64,000 nt of DNA, taken from NCBI GenBank assembly GCA_016214035.1, contig JACRPF010000007.1, positions 1 through 64,000 on the forward strand, written 5' to 3'. Positions 52,715 to 61,334 of this stretch are shown piece after piece. How positions within the stretch are numbered: the stretch's first letter is position 1; each line of letters starts with the position of its first letter. The notes below the pieces were generated by a model. The model was not told the DNA's origin. It ran no database searches and saw only the letters and a list, made by a program, of their open reading frames with translations. The position numbers and the translations under genes were made by a program. Origin of the DNA: Spirochaetota bacterium. GTDB taxonomy: Bacteria; Spirochaetota; Brachyspiria; Brachyspirales; JACRPF01.

Positions 52715-55006
52715 TTATATTTTATCACCGTTCGCGAGCGGACAATGGATGATGCAGCTCTCAGCAGTTACCGGACGGTACTTCTGAATGGGGTCGGTGC
52801 CGCGAAGCGCTTCGGCAAGGTTATTTGCGTCGACATTTTCCGGCGGTTTCTGATACTTCGTCTGCGCGCCGATGAACTTCATGCCGTCCTCGCCGCAGAG
52901 CGCATATTTGCACGACCAGTCGCATTTCTTCGTGTTCCGGTAGACATACGTGACCTTGCCTCCGTCAAGCGATAGCTGCACGGCCTTGTTCTTGTAGAGT
53001 GCTGCTGCCGGACATACGCTCAGGCATTTGCCGCATTTCGCGCAGGTACTTTCAACCGCAGCCTTGTAGCTCACCGGAGTCTCTTCCACCGGCGCATCCG
53101 TTACGATGGCCACAAAACGCTGATTGATGCCGAACTCTTTGGTATTCACGGTGCCGTTGTACGTAAGCTCGCCGAGTCCCGCAGCCATCGCTTCAAAAGC
53201 GCCGGCCGTTGCGTCGGCGATATAACCGCGGGGATTGCCCACCTGCGACGCGATGCCGATGAGGTCATACGACCACGCGGCCTTGTACCCCATCTTGGCA
53301 AGTTTTTTGGTAACCGCAACGCCCGCCATGCCGAGCATGCGGTAGGTCTGATACGCGGTGAACACATAGGGCCCCACGGCCTCTGCCGGCGGTTTTTCAG
53401 CGCGCTCCACCACCGCTTCGGGGAAGTGTATACCGAGGACGATGACGTTCTTCGCTCCGGAAAAATAATCACCGGTGCTTCTGAGCTTGCGTTTGACCGC
53501 GGTGATCTCCGGTTCGAACGTCATGAAACGCGTATTCTTATCCTTGGCGATGAGCACTTCCTCGTTCTCTTTCACGCCGCGAAGCTGCTCAACAAGACCG
53601 TCAAGCCGTTTCGCCGACGAGAAACCGACGAGATCCGCGTCTGCGTCTTTGGCGATGGAGGTGATGACATCGTTGAGCGACATCTTTTCGGTGGATACCG
53701 ATTCACGGCTATAATCAAACGTCTCGTTCGTGAAATTGGCGCTCGTGACTATCGTCGTGTAAAGCGCGATATCATCAGCCGATGCGGTGAATCCGTTGGC
53801 GGCGGCGAGTTTCTGACTGTCGATCTTCGTGTCCATGACGGCGGAATAACCGAGCCGCTCGAGATAGCGGGTGATGTCGTACGCCGCAAACTTGAGCCAG
53901 AACCCGGCGCTTTCGCCGTAACGTCCGGCAAGCGTACCGCGGTCTGCGACACCCGCGGGCAGCGGGATTTTCATACCCACAACGATGGCGCTTCTGCCGT
54001 CCGGGAGAAATTCCTTCACGTTGATGCCGCTCGCAACTATCTTCTGTTCGTCATTGAAACCGATGAAATCATAATGGCTCTTGTAGCCTATCTCTATGAC
54101 CTTGTCGATAACATCACGGTGCACGGGCACGTCGTAGTTCGGCGTCACGTGACGCTTGCGGCGCCAGGTGTCGGTGTACGACGGTTCGCTCACGCGCAGG
54201 TTTTTCGGCAGACACCAGCGCAGACAGCTTCCCATTTCACCGCCGCGAATGCCGTGCTTCTTCACGTTGTCGATGATGGCCGCCTCGTCGACTTTCTCGG
54301 GTATCTTGAGGTCGAGATCGAGATCGAAGTGTTCGCCCCAGGCGCAGCGCCAGAGATTCTTGTTGCAGAACTTGTATTTCTTATCTTCTATTTCAAGCAC
54401 GTTGACGCCGTTCACTTCCTTGCGGTATGCGTCGGTGGGACAATGGCGCACGCAATCCATGCACTTATCGCAGACACTGCCCGGTTCGAGCAGCGGATCG
54501 GGCACGAGTTCAGCCTCGGTGATGATTGATATGAACCGGTTGCGGGCGCCGAACTCGGGCGTGAGCGCAAGACCGTTCCAGCCGAGGTCGGCAAGACCGG
54601 CGGTAACCGGCGAATAGATGTGCGACATGTCCGGCGCGAATACCGCGGTCAGTTCCTTGTACGGGCGGTAGCGCCATATATTGCTTGATGCTATAGGCAC
54701 GGTCTTGTAACCGAGATCGTCGAGATAGCGGCCGATCTTGAACGATATGAGATCGAGCCGGTTGTTCATCGTATACTGCACCGCGTACGGTCCGATGTCC
54801 TGCGGCGATGGCATTCCGCCGAGTTCCACCGCAGCGTCGGGGTGATGCACCGCGCATACGACTATGGCTTTTGCCGTGGGAAGTATTCCCTGCGGGCTCA
54901 TCATAATGGGCGCTTTCGCCCAGCGTCCGATATTCGATATGCCCACGAGATCGCTTCCTATCTCCCGCGCGTATGCTTTCACCTTCTGCGTCAATGCCTG
55001 ATCCAT
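52715..55006 (-). CDS. Doubled QueG/reductive-dehalogenase-like Fe-S protein
   Basis: 763 residues; the ATG at 55006 has AGGAG upstream. Two halves repeat the same layout. Half 1: DLVGISNIGRWAK, AGLADLGWNGLALTPEFG, then a 4Fe-4S motif with Cys 179, 182, 185 and 189 (VCDKCMDCVRHCP). Half 2: DLVGFSSAKRLDG, AAGLGELTYNGTVNTKEFG, then CAKCGKCLSVCP. This pattern is that of epoxyqueuosine reductase and RdhA catalytic proteins, which use cobalamin. No signal peptide. Queuosine synthesis is unlikely, given the duplication and the glycosidase operon, so a reductive step on a sugar-derived or aromatic substrate is possible (inference). Confidence 0.75.
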   Translation of the reverse strand: MDQALTQKVKAYAREIGSDLVGISNIGRWAKAPIMMSPQGILPTAKAIVVCAVHHPDAAVELGGMPSPQDIGPYAVQYTMNNRLDLISFKIGRYLDDLGYKTVPIASSNIWRYRPYKELTAVFAPDMSHIYSPVTAGLADLGWNGLALTPEFGARNRFISIITEAELVPDPLLEPGSVCDKCMDCVRHCPTDAYRKEVNGVNVLEIEDKKYKFCNKNLWRCAWGEHFDLDLDLKIPEKVDEAAIIDNVKKHGIRGGEMGSCLRWCLPKNLRVSEPSYTDTWRRKRHVTPNYDVPVHRDVIDKVIEIGYKSHYDFIGFNDEQKIVASGINVKEFLPDGRSAIVVGMKIPLPAGVADRGTLAGRYGESAGFWLKFAAYDITRYLERLGYSAVMDTKIDSQKLAAANGFTASADDIALYTTIVTSANFTNETFDYSRESVSTEKMSLNDVITSIAKDADADLVGFSSAKRLDGLVEQLRGVKENEEVLIAKDKNTRFMTFEPEITAVKRKLRSTGDYFSGAKNVIVLGIHFPEAVVERAEKPPAEAVGPYVFTAYQTYRMLGMAGVAVTKKLAKMGYKAAWSYDLIGIASQVGNPRGYIADATAGAFEAMAAGLGELTYNGTVNTKEFGINQRFVAIVTDAPVEETPVSYKAAVESTCAKCGKCLSVCPAAALYKNKAVQLSLDGGKVTYVYRNTKKCDWSCKYALCGEDGMKFIGAQTKYQKPPENVDANNLAEALRGTDPIQKYRPVTAESCIIHCPLANGDKI

Positions 55007-55051
55007 TTTTTTGCTCCTGATTTTTATTTTTTGCGGTCGTTCATGCAACGA

Positions 55052-55828
55052 TTAACGTACTGCGCCATCATCTGATCCGGGCGGCTTTGCTCTGCCGCAC
55101 AGGACCGCGATACTGCCCGACATCTTCTCCGCGGTCTTTATCATTTCCCGGTGCACATCCCTGATGCGCGCTTCCGACGAACGCGAGCGGGGGATCGCAA
55201 CACCAAGCGCGTATGCTGTGTCATCTCCGTTGATTACCGGTATGGCGATGCCGTGCATGGCGTCGAGAGTGATTGAGTAGTGCTGTTCACGTATCATACG
55301 CAGTTCCTTCTGAAGTTTTTCGAGCGTCATCGCTTCCGGCCACTCCTTTCCCGGCAGTCCGTTATGCGCAACGGCATTTTCAATCCCCTGCGCATTCAGA
55401 TGCGCGAGAAGCACACGGCCGGTGGCAAATTGGTAAATAGGCGCGGGTGCGGGCAGAACGACGGTATTCATCGTCACTTCCTGTTCTATCGTGGCCTTGG
55501 CGTAAATATAGCGGTCATAGCCGTTCAGAAACGTCAGTACAACATATTCCTGAATGTTTTCCGCAAGTGCGTGCAGCGCATCGGTAAGCGCCTTTCTCAG
55601 CGCCTCACGTTCATCAGCCGATACCCCGAACGACCGCATTTTTGATGCAAGTGAATATCTGCCGTCCTCGTCTTTGGCGATATATCCCAGGTCTTTAAGC
55701 GTTTTCAGTATGTTTGCCGTGGTATTTTTGGGCAAATCGGCCGATGCCGCTATATCGCGCAGCTGTACACCATTGTTTACCTGAATATGCTCAAGAATTC
55801 GGAATGTCCGGTCTATGACTTGTATCAT
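55052..55828 (-). CDS. IclR-family transcriptional regulator
   Basis: 258 residues. Winged helix VQLRDIAASADLPKNTTANILKTLKDLGYI and effector domain (PAPIYQFATGRVLLAHL, DAMHGIAIPVINGDDTAYALG). It starts the operon IclR / Fe-S protein / small exported protein / two glycosidases, with gaps of only 15-45 bp. An inverted repeat right after the promoter suggests that it controls itself and the whole operon. Confidence 0.87.
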   Translation of the reverse strand: MIQVIDRTFRILEHIQVNNGVQLRDIAASADLPKNTTANILKTLKDLGYIAKDEDGRYSLASKMRSFGVSADEREALRKALTDALHALAENIQEYVVLTFLNGYDRYIYAKATIEQEVTMNTVVLPAPAPIYQFATGRVLLAHLNAQGIENAVAHNGLPGKEWPEAMTLEKLQKELRMIREQHYSITLDAMHGIAIPVINGDDTAYALGVAIPRSRSSEARIRDVHREMIKTAEKMSGSIAVLCGRAKPPGSDDGAVR

Positions 55829-55837
55829 TTGTTCCTA

Positions 55838-55872
55838 TACAATAATAGTGTATAACTAACAGTATTATTGTA
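55838..55872. promoter_or_regulatory. Candidate IclR operator
   Basis: TACAATAAT (55838-55846) and ATTATTGTA (55864-55872) are exact inverted repeats with 17 bp between. They lie between the -10 box and the IclR start codon, where a bound repressor would block transcription. Confidence 0.6.
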
Positions 55873-55877
55873 CGATT

Positions 55878-55906
55878 AATATAAGCACAATTACCGTAAT
55901 AGTCAA
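55878..55906 (-). promoter_or_regulatory. Sigma-70 promoter of the second IclR/glycosidase operon
   Basis: On the minus strand TTGACT (55906-55901), a 17-bp spacer and TATATT (55883-55878). Confidence 0.7.
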
Positions 55907-55955
55907 GCGAAGTGTGGTATTTTTGATTATTTCACACGAAATGGTACTCAATGCA

Positions 55956-55984
55956 TTGACGATTTACAGCAGCGGGAATATACT
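55956..55984 (+). promoter_or_regulatory. Sigma-70 promoter, probably leaderless
   Basis: TTGACG (55956-55961), a 17-bp spacer and TATACT (55979-55984), then six bases and the ATG at 55991. Confidence 0.65.
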
Positions 55985-55990
55985 GACATC

Positions 55991-56650
55991 ATGCGATACA
56001 TTATAGCCTTACTTTTCATCCTCATCAGTATCGTCACCGTCGCGGCGGATGAAGCTGATGATGAAGCATATAAGGCGCTCATCAAACAGGGAACTGAGCT
56101 TTTCTTTGCCGCCAAACTGCCGGAAGCGATAACCATCTTCACGAAAGCCTCGGAGTTACCCGGTAAAGCACCTGAAGTGTGGCAGCGCGGCATCGCGTAC
56201 TATTATAATGCCGACTATGCTGCGGGACGGAAGCAATTCGAACTGCACCGTACCGTCAATCCTGATGATGTGGAAAATGCTGTCTGGCATTTTCTCTGTG
56301 TCGCCCGAAACGAATCCGTTGCCGCCGCGCGTGCGGCACTGCTTCCGGTCACTGACGATACCCGCATACCCATGAAAGAAATATATACGCTCTATGCCGG
56401 AACCGGATATGCATCAAACATCATCGCAGCAGCTGATGTCCCCGGAGTATCCGAAAAGGACAGAAGGCGGAGACTCTGTTATGCGCACCTGTATACCGGA
56501 TTATACTACGAAGCCGTCGGCGACACTGAAAAGTCACAATATCATATGCTCAAAGCGGCCAACGATTTCAGTATGCCGCATTTCATGGGCCGTACCGCCG
56601 CACTGCATGTCAGATTGCGGGGATGGTTACCGAAGGACGCCGCGCGATAA
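55991..56650 (+). CDS. Exported TPR-like protein
   Basis: 219 residues with a short signal peptide (YIIALLFILISIVTVAA). The body is helical with TPR-like pairs (YKALIKQGTELFFAAKLPEA, EVWQRGIAYYYNADYAAGRK, then LCYAHLYTGLYYEAVGDTEK). Proteins of this shape bind partners in the periplasm; no partner is suggested by the neighbours. No Shine-Dalgarno sequence precedes the ATG, which fits a leaderless message. Monocistronic, ending at a hairpin with a T-rich tail. Confidence 0.75.
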   Translation: MRYIIALLFILISIVTVAADEADDEAYKALIKQGTELFFAAKLPEAITIFTKASELPGKAPEVWQRGIAYYYNADYAAGRKQFELHRTVNPDDVENAVWHFLCVARNESVAAARAALLPVTDDTRIPMKEIYTLYAGTGYASNIIAAADVPGVSEKDRRRRLCYAHLYTGLYYEAVGDTEKSQYHMLKAANDFSMPHFMGRTAALHVRLRGWLPKDAAR

Positions 56651-56658
56651 ACCGGTAC

Positions 56659-56685
56659 AGGACAGCAAAATCGCTGTCTCTATTT
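56659..56685 (+). terminator. Intrinsic terminator after the TPR gene
   Basis: GACAGC (56659-56664) pairs with GCTGTC (56671-56676) around AAAATC, followed by TCTATTTTT. Confidence 0.6.
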
Positions 56686-58002
56686 TTCCGGCAGCGCGTA
56701 GTATGCGCATTCCGCGAAGAAGAACAGCGACCCGTATATTTTCGGATAATCATAGTGCATAATCGCTGCTTCGATCTGCTGACGGTTTTGAGCGATGATA
56801 TCGGCATCACCTGAAACGGCGACGATATATGCCGCGGCAAGCGGGTCACGAAGCTGCGCGCTCTCACGATCACGGCGCGGCACGATCTGATTGGTCCGGT
56901 CGATGAGATTCACCTGACGCAGCTGATTGAGCGCAATGGTCGTCGCCTCTGACATCGATGCCTGCGGTTTCCAGTTCACGTTGAGCACCGTGCGCCAGTC
57001 GAGCAGCCGGAACGGCGGTTCGCTGCCATTATCAAAATCGCGATACATGTTGATAACACCGGCTGAGAACTGAGCGGTCTTGCGTATTCCCTCGCGATAT
57101 GCGGCACATCGCGATTCGTCATTATCGAGCCGCACAAGTTCCACGAGCGACGCCTGTGAACCCGCGAATATCCATTGCTGCGTCTTGATATCTATTTCTT
57201 TGTCGCGCATGCAGCCCTCGGCGCAAATACTGAGACGGTCAAGGTCGGATTTCCACGGCTTCTCAACGGCGGCCGCTTTATATGCGGTAAGCCATGCGTC
57301 ATCGCCGGTGACTTCATACAGTGCACGCAGTATGAACAACAGACGTGACGCATCGCGGAAACCTTTTCCCGAGAATGCCCCGCGGTTCTGACCTTTGAAC
57401 GCACCGTCACACGGGCTCATCCATCTGTTCTGCTTCAAAGCATCCGCGACAGCCGTCATCTTTTTTATTATTGCCGCTTTCTCGGCCGCATCGGGAATAT
57501 CGCTTTTCACATAATGGTACAGACCCAGGAACCACGGATGTGTCTGATCGTCTGAACCTGCGGGATAATGCGTTTTACCGTCGGTGGAAATACCGCGGGC
57601 GATATAGCCGGGGACATCGGAGACCGACGCGAGGAGCATGAGACCCGACGCAAGCTTTTTCGCGTGTGCTTTATCGGTCTCATTTTTTGTTCTGCGGTAC
57701 CGCTCGATGACGGCGGGAAGATAAAGCCCGTTGAAAAATCCGCCGTTCTCTATCGGCGTCCACCAGCCCATCGCGTTCGGTTTCGACTGACCGCATTCCT
57801 CGGGTGACGGGATGACAGCGCTGCCGTCACGATCCGTATAATCGAGCATGATGCCGTCATCTTTTATCATCCGCGACCACATGGCCCGGTGCGCCGCATC
57901 AACGGCGTCAGCAACAGTTGAATACATCGAAGCCCCCATGACATATGCTGCAGAACAGACGATTGATAACAAAAAACACCGAACCACCATTGTTGTACGC
58001 AT
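56680..58002 (-). CDS. Exported (alpha/alpha)-barrel glycosidase-like protein
   Basis: 440 residues with a signal peptide (VVRCFLLSIVCSAAYVMGA) and AAGGAAG upstream of ATG. The repeated helical pattern with aromatic segments (NGGFFNGLYLPAVIERYRRT, DQTHPWFLGLYHY, KGFRDASRLLFILRALYEV, YGSLFFFAECAYYAL) is that of six-hairpin glycosidases such as GH88, GH105 and relatives. I cannot pin the family, and a catalytic residue is not certain. Third gene of the operon beginning at 60139, 5 bp after the GH51-like gene; the three probably act on one glycan outside the cytoplasm. Confidence 0.6.
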   Translation of the reverse strand: MRTTMVVRCFLLSIVCSAAYVMGASMYSTVADAVDAAHRAMWSRMIKDDGIMLDYTDRDGSAVIPSPEECGQSKPNAMGWWTPIENGGFFNGLYLPAVIERYRRTKNETDKAHAKKLASGLMLLASVSDVPGYIARGISTDGKTHYPAGSDDQTHPWFLGLYHYVKSDIPDAAEKAAIIKKMTAVADALKQNRWMSPCDGAFKGQNRGAFSGKGFRDASRLLFILRALYEVTGDDAWLTAYKAAAVEKPWKSDLDRLSICAEGCMRDKEIDIKTQQWIFAGSQASLVELVRLDNDESRCAAYREGIRKTAQFSAGVINMYRDFDNGSEPPFRLLDWRTVLNVNWKPQASMSEATTIALNQLRQVNLIDRTNQIVPRRDRESAQLRDPLAAAYIVAVSGDADIIAQNRQQIEAAIMHYDYPKIYGSLFFFAECAYYALPEK

Positions 58003-58007
58003 GCGTG

Positions 58008-59549
58008 TTACTTCCTTGCCAGCGTCAGAATGATGAACGATTTCGCCGGTATCACATACGATGCGAACGTCCCTTTATCGCTGACGGCCTTTGTCTTTTT
58101 CACGAGCGGCTGTGCCGTTGCGCTGTTCACATCGTCGACACTGTCGGACGTAAATAGTGTCTCGCTGACAAGCCGGTATTCCTGTTTCGCGGCGAACGAC
58201 AGCGCCCGCGCATTCTCTGGATCGCGGTTCACGATGAGAAGCGCCAGCCCCTGCGGAACCGTTACCGCTGATGCGGTTACCAGACATTTCTTCTTCGACA
58301 GATCGGCCTTCTCGCCTTCCGCGACACACTGCACCACATTGCCGTTCGCCGTCAGCGGCACATTGAACATGGTGAATATCTCGGCGATGCCGGTAAGATA
58401 ATGTTTCTGCGCGCCGCGATCGAAATAGATGAGCGCCCACGGGCCGGCGCTGCTCCCGCCGAGACAATGCCGCGAACCGAGTGTCACGTCGGGCCGCGAA
58501 ACCATCCGGTTTATCCATTCAGCGTCCGCGAGGCATCCCTCAAGCGAATGGGTGCGGTACCATGACTGCTGCCACGGCTTATCGGGGTCTTCCTGTTCCG
58601 GCCAGAACGCATACTCCGATAAAAATATCTTTATGCGATCCGAACCGGTGACAGCCTTGATATCATTGCGTATCGTGTCGAGATACCGCCGTTCGTGAAT
58701 GGACATGTAGACCGACGGTGCCGAACCGTAATACGGATGGAACACCACATAGTCGATGTCGCCGCCGAATTCACGGAGCACCGCCTTATGCCAGATATCC
58801 CAGGTACCGCCGTAGATCTGCTTATACTGCGAAAGCGTTGAGAGCGTTGCCGCAAACGCCGCAAAACGCGCCTTCGGATCAGCCGTTCGCACCGCGGCGA
58901 TGACCGCTTTGCATGCGTCGGTATATTTTTTCGGCGACGGCCATTTTTTGTAATACTCGATACCGTCCAGTTCATTACCGAGCTCCCATATCATATTGGT
59001 CACCGGCTCGCTGAGTCCGTATGCAATGCGCTTCGCCGCCCAGTTCTCACCGCCGTTGGGGTTCGACGTGCCGTCACCGGTGAAGAACTCGGCGAGATCC
59101 GCGGCGTCTTCGGGGCTTTCAAACATGTTGATGCACCAGACAAGCTGCACCGACGGGTCCATTGTACGGCTGAACCGCACCCACTCCACCGGACCGAACG
59201 CGCGTTTAATGCCGCCGCGTTCCCAATCAGCAAGTTTCTGCTCCGCCCTGTCGGCAAGCGGTCCGACGGCCTTTTTCCAATGTATCTCCTGCGACGTGGT
59301 CCCGGATATGCGCGATACCGGCAGCGGAATGCCTAAAAGAAGCTTCATCACGTCCGGATGCAACTCAGTAGTCCCGGGAATGAGAACGCCGTTGGACGGG
59401 TTCAGATACATCGCCGTCCATTCAAGATTATGGCCGATGAGTTTATTATCAGCCTTCTTGATGATAACCGATTCATCCACCGTAACCGAAAGCGGTATCT
59501 GGGCTGATAATGCGATGCAGCAGCATGTCAGCGCTATAATGTTTTTCAT
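58008..59549 (-). CDS. Exported GH51/GH39-like clan A glycosidase
   Basis: 513 residues; the ATG at 59549 has a strong GGAGG 6 bases upstream, and the signal peptide is IIALTCCCIALSAQ. Acid/base near 191 (WELGNELDG), nucleophile near 311 (FLSEYAFWPE), and VVFHPYYG between them. A C-terminal beta domain follows (about 380-513). The pattern resembles alpha-L-arabinofuranosidases (GH51) or GH79/GH39-type enzymes; specificity not provable here. The start overlaps the stop of the upstream gene (ATGA). Confidence 0.7.
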   Translation of the reverse strand: MKNIIALTCCCIALSAQIPLSVTVDESVIIKKADNKLIGHNLEWTAMYLNPSNGVLIPGTTELHPDVMKLLLGIPLPVSRISGTTSQEIHWKKAVGPLADRAEQKLADWERGGIKRAFGPVEWVRFSRTMDPSVQLVWCINMFESPEDAADLAEFFTGDGTSNPNGGENWAAKRIAYGLSEPVTNMIWELGNELDGIEYYKKWPSPKKYTDACKAVIAAVRTADPKARFAAFAATLSTLSQYKQIYGGTWDIWHKAVLREFGGDIDYVVFHPYYGSAPSVYMSIHERRYLDTIRNDIKAVTGSDRIKIFLSEYAFWPEQEDPDKPWQQSWYRTHSLEGCLADAEWINRMVSRPDVTLGSRHCLGGSSAGPWALIYFDRGAQKHYLTGIAEIFTMFNVPLTANGNVVQCVAEGEKADLSKKKCLVTASAVTVPQGLALLIVNRDPENARALSFAAKQEYRLVSETLFTSDSVDDVNSATAQPLVKKTKAVSDKGTFASYVIPAKSFIILTLARK

Positions 59550-60139
59550 CACTGCACCTCCGTGAAAATGACCCGCGCAATCCATATCGTCGTGCCGGTA
59601 TCGAATTCGCCCATGAATATACCGGGCGTGCGCACCGCTTTGCCTGAAAAATCACCCGTCGACGTGAACGTATATTTTATCGTCTTCCATTCGCGGTTGA
59701 GCGTCACATACATTCCGTCGGGATTGGCTACACCACTCCAGGGTGAACCGTCGGTGATGGACACGAGCTTCACCGGCATCATCATGGTATGATTCGCCTT
59801 CATCGTGATGGTCACGCGGTATTTTTTCTTCGCCTGCAGTCCGTTCGCGTATGAGAATATCTGCTGAATATCGCCGCCCTCCTCTTTCTGCGACGCGGCA
59901 AGCACGTCGATACGCAATGCGCCTTTGCCGTCAGGTGCTGCTGCTTCACGGTCTATGGACACCGCTGTTTTGACACCGGATTTATCATTGAAGTAATGCC
60001 GCGCCGATTCGGGTATATCGGCCATCGCGGAAAAGTTCCATTCCATCAGCGTGGTCTCTGCGAAAAGACCGGCCCCGAATATAAGGAAAGAAATGCATCC
60101 GATTCGAAACAGCGCTAGTGCGGCATGTTGCAGTACCAT
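59549..60139 (-). CDS. Small exported carbohydrate-binding-like protein
   Basis: 196 residues. The second ATG (60139) is preferred because GGAGG is 10 bases upstream; the first (60148) leaves only one base. A signal peptide (FRIGCISFLIFGAGLFA) precedes a single beta-sandwich pattern (GKGALRIDVLAASQKEEGGD, KKYRVTITMKANH, EWKTIKYTFTSTG, ending TIWIARVIFTEVQ) like CBM4/9-type modules. First gene of the glycosidase operon, and coupled to the GH51-like gene. It probably binds the polysaccharide. Confidence 0.7.
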   Translation of the reverse strand: MVLQHAALALFRIGCISFLIFGAGLFAETTLMEWNFSAMADIPESARHYFNDKSGVKTAVSIDREAAAPDGKGALRIDVLAASQKEEGGDIQQIFSYANGLQAKKKYRVTITMKANHTMMMPVKLVSITDGSPWSGVANPDGMYVTLNREWKTIKYTFTSTGDFSGKAVRTPGIFMGEFDTGTTIWIARVIFTEVQ

Positions 60140-60199
60140 AGTGTTCATTCCTCCGTTGTGTCGCTACAGTATAGCAGTAATTATCAAAAAACGGAATGT

Positions 60200-60410
60200 A
60201 CAAAATGGATACGGTCATGCACAATCCGGTTTATGGCTGTGTGGTCGCTTATACACTGCACCGAAACAGGACAGCAGTTTGCGGATGATGGTGACTGCGG
60301 GGGTATCTCCGGAAGATGCCGCCCCGGATACCACCGAACAGAAGACCGCATAACGTGACGGAAACGCACGTTGACCCGGACGGGATGATAATCCCGCCCG
60401 TTTTTTTTTT
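60200..60410 (+). ncRNA. Candidate structured small RNA ending in an intrinsic terminator
   Basis: No gene precedes the strong terminator at 60381-60410 on this strand. The preceding 180 bases can fold: TGCGG...CCGCA enclosing GGTATC/GATACC (about 60296-60348), then AACGTG/CACGTT (60352-60372), then the terminator. The 5' end is not defined. It is not a recognised RNA family. Confidence 0.35.
60381..60410 (+). terminator. Intrinsic terminator
   Basis: CGGGAT (60381-60386) pairs with ATCCCG (60391-60396) around GATA, followed within 4 bases by ten Ts (60401-60410). Confidence 0.85.
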
Positions 60411-60439
60411 ATTGATCACTTTTCTCAAAAATACAACAC

Positions 60440-60688
60440 TTCTAATCCATCTTACAGGACTTTCACGATATCGCACCGGGTTGCCGCAGTATCGTACCGC
60501 CTCCGTACTCCTTCTTACGGCCGTTCTACGCAAGCGTACAGCCGCTATAATCAGTTATCAGCGATGTAAGATACCGTACGGCGCCTGTGCACCTTCTTAC
60601 CGGGGTTGTAAGACAGCTTATGGACCCGGCAAGATATCTTACATGCTTGCTGCATGAACGTACGAACCCGGTACACTATCGCAGAACT
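60440..60688. repeat. 250-bp array with 21-bp period, copy 2 (minus orientation)
   Basis: The reverse complement aligns with 23223-23472 over its full length, including AGTTCTGCG at one end, CCCCGGTAAGAAGG and GCTGATAACTGATTATA in the middle, and GTCCTGTAAGATGGATTAGA at the other end. Confidence 0.87.
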
Positions 60689-60724
60689 TATATACCGGAT
60701 AGTTCCGACTGGAGGCATATCCAG

Positions 60725-60763
60725 ATGCAACACATTCACTTATACATACTCATGAGAACATGA
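60725..60763 (+). other. Possible 12-codon leader peptide
   Basis: GGAGG at 60711-60715 stands 9 bases before an ATG that opens MQHIHLYILMRT and a stop, 31 bp before the next gene. It could couple translation to the next gene, or be chance. Confidence 0.25.
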
Positions 60764-60794
60764 TTGTCGTAATGCATCAGATTCCGAGGGCGCT

Positions 60795-61316
60795 ATGAAA
60801 AAGATAGTGATAAACCTCACACTCCCCGCATCGGCGGCGCTCGTCATGCTCCTCTGCGCCTTTGCGAGCGGATATATCCTCGGCAGGATGAATATCAGCG
60901 GACAGAAGCTCGTCGTTGCATCGAAGGGAAAGATCGCGAAACAGGAAACGCCCGCGTGGAAGCCGGTGACGAATACCGGCGACTGCTGGGATGAACGCAA
61001 CGCCATACTTGCCGACTATACCGGCTTTATCAGCACGCCGCCTCGCCTGCTTTCGGTGACACCGGCGGAGATCAGGTTTGCGATACGGTCGAACGAGTAT
61101 GCGCTCGGGTATAAGCTCAACGAAGTGCCGGCGCTGTATCTGGCGCCGGTCGTATCGGGACGTCTCCGGATAACGGCGGAAGGTGTGACGACATCGGCGG
61201 GGTTCGGCGTGATGGCCGAGTACTCGATGTTCGGCTGCGGGGTGCTGGTGAACGGGGTTCTGCCGTTCGGGGATGTGGATGTTGTGGGGTATGTGTTCGT
61301 GCGGGTGAGGTTGTAG
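60795..61316 (+). CDS. Membrane-anchored hypothetical protein
   Basis: 173 residues: a single N-terminal transmembrane helix (LPASAALVMLLCAFASGYIL) followed by a soluble, probably periplasmic, beta-rich domain (DCWDERNAILADYTGFIS, LAPVVSGRLRITAEGV, YSMFGCGVLVNGVLPFGDVD). Family not recognised. The ribosome binding site GAGGGCGCT is modest. The coding composition matches the rest of the window. Convergent with the LVIVD gene. Confidence 0.6.
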   Translation: MKKIVINLTLPASAALVMLLCAFASGYILGRMNISGQKLVVASKGKIAKQETPAWKPVTNTGDCWDERNAILADYTGFISTPPRLLSVTPAEIRFAIRSNEYALGYKLNEVPALYLAPVVSGRLRITAEGVTTSAGFGVMAEYSMFGCGVLVNGVLPFGDVDVVGYVFVRVRL

Positions 61317-61334
61317 AAGGGATGCCTCTTCTCT

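Noticed and set aside
53426-54529. A 367-codon open frame on the plus strand
   Set aside because: Antisense to the doubled Fe-S protein, whose motifs are clear; the translation is low-complexity shadow sequence.
52715-55006. Ordinary epoxyqueuosine reductase (queG)
   Set aside because: Twice the usual length with two complete modules, and no queuosine genes nearby.
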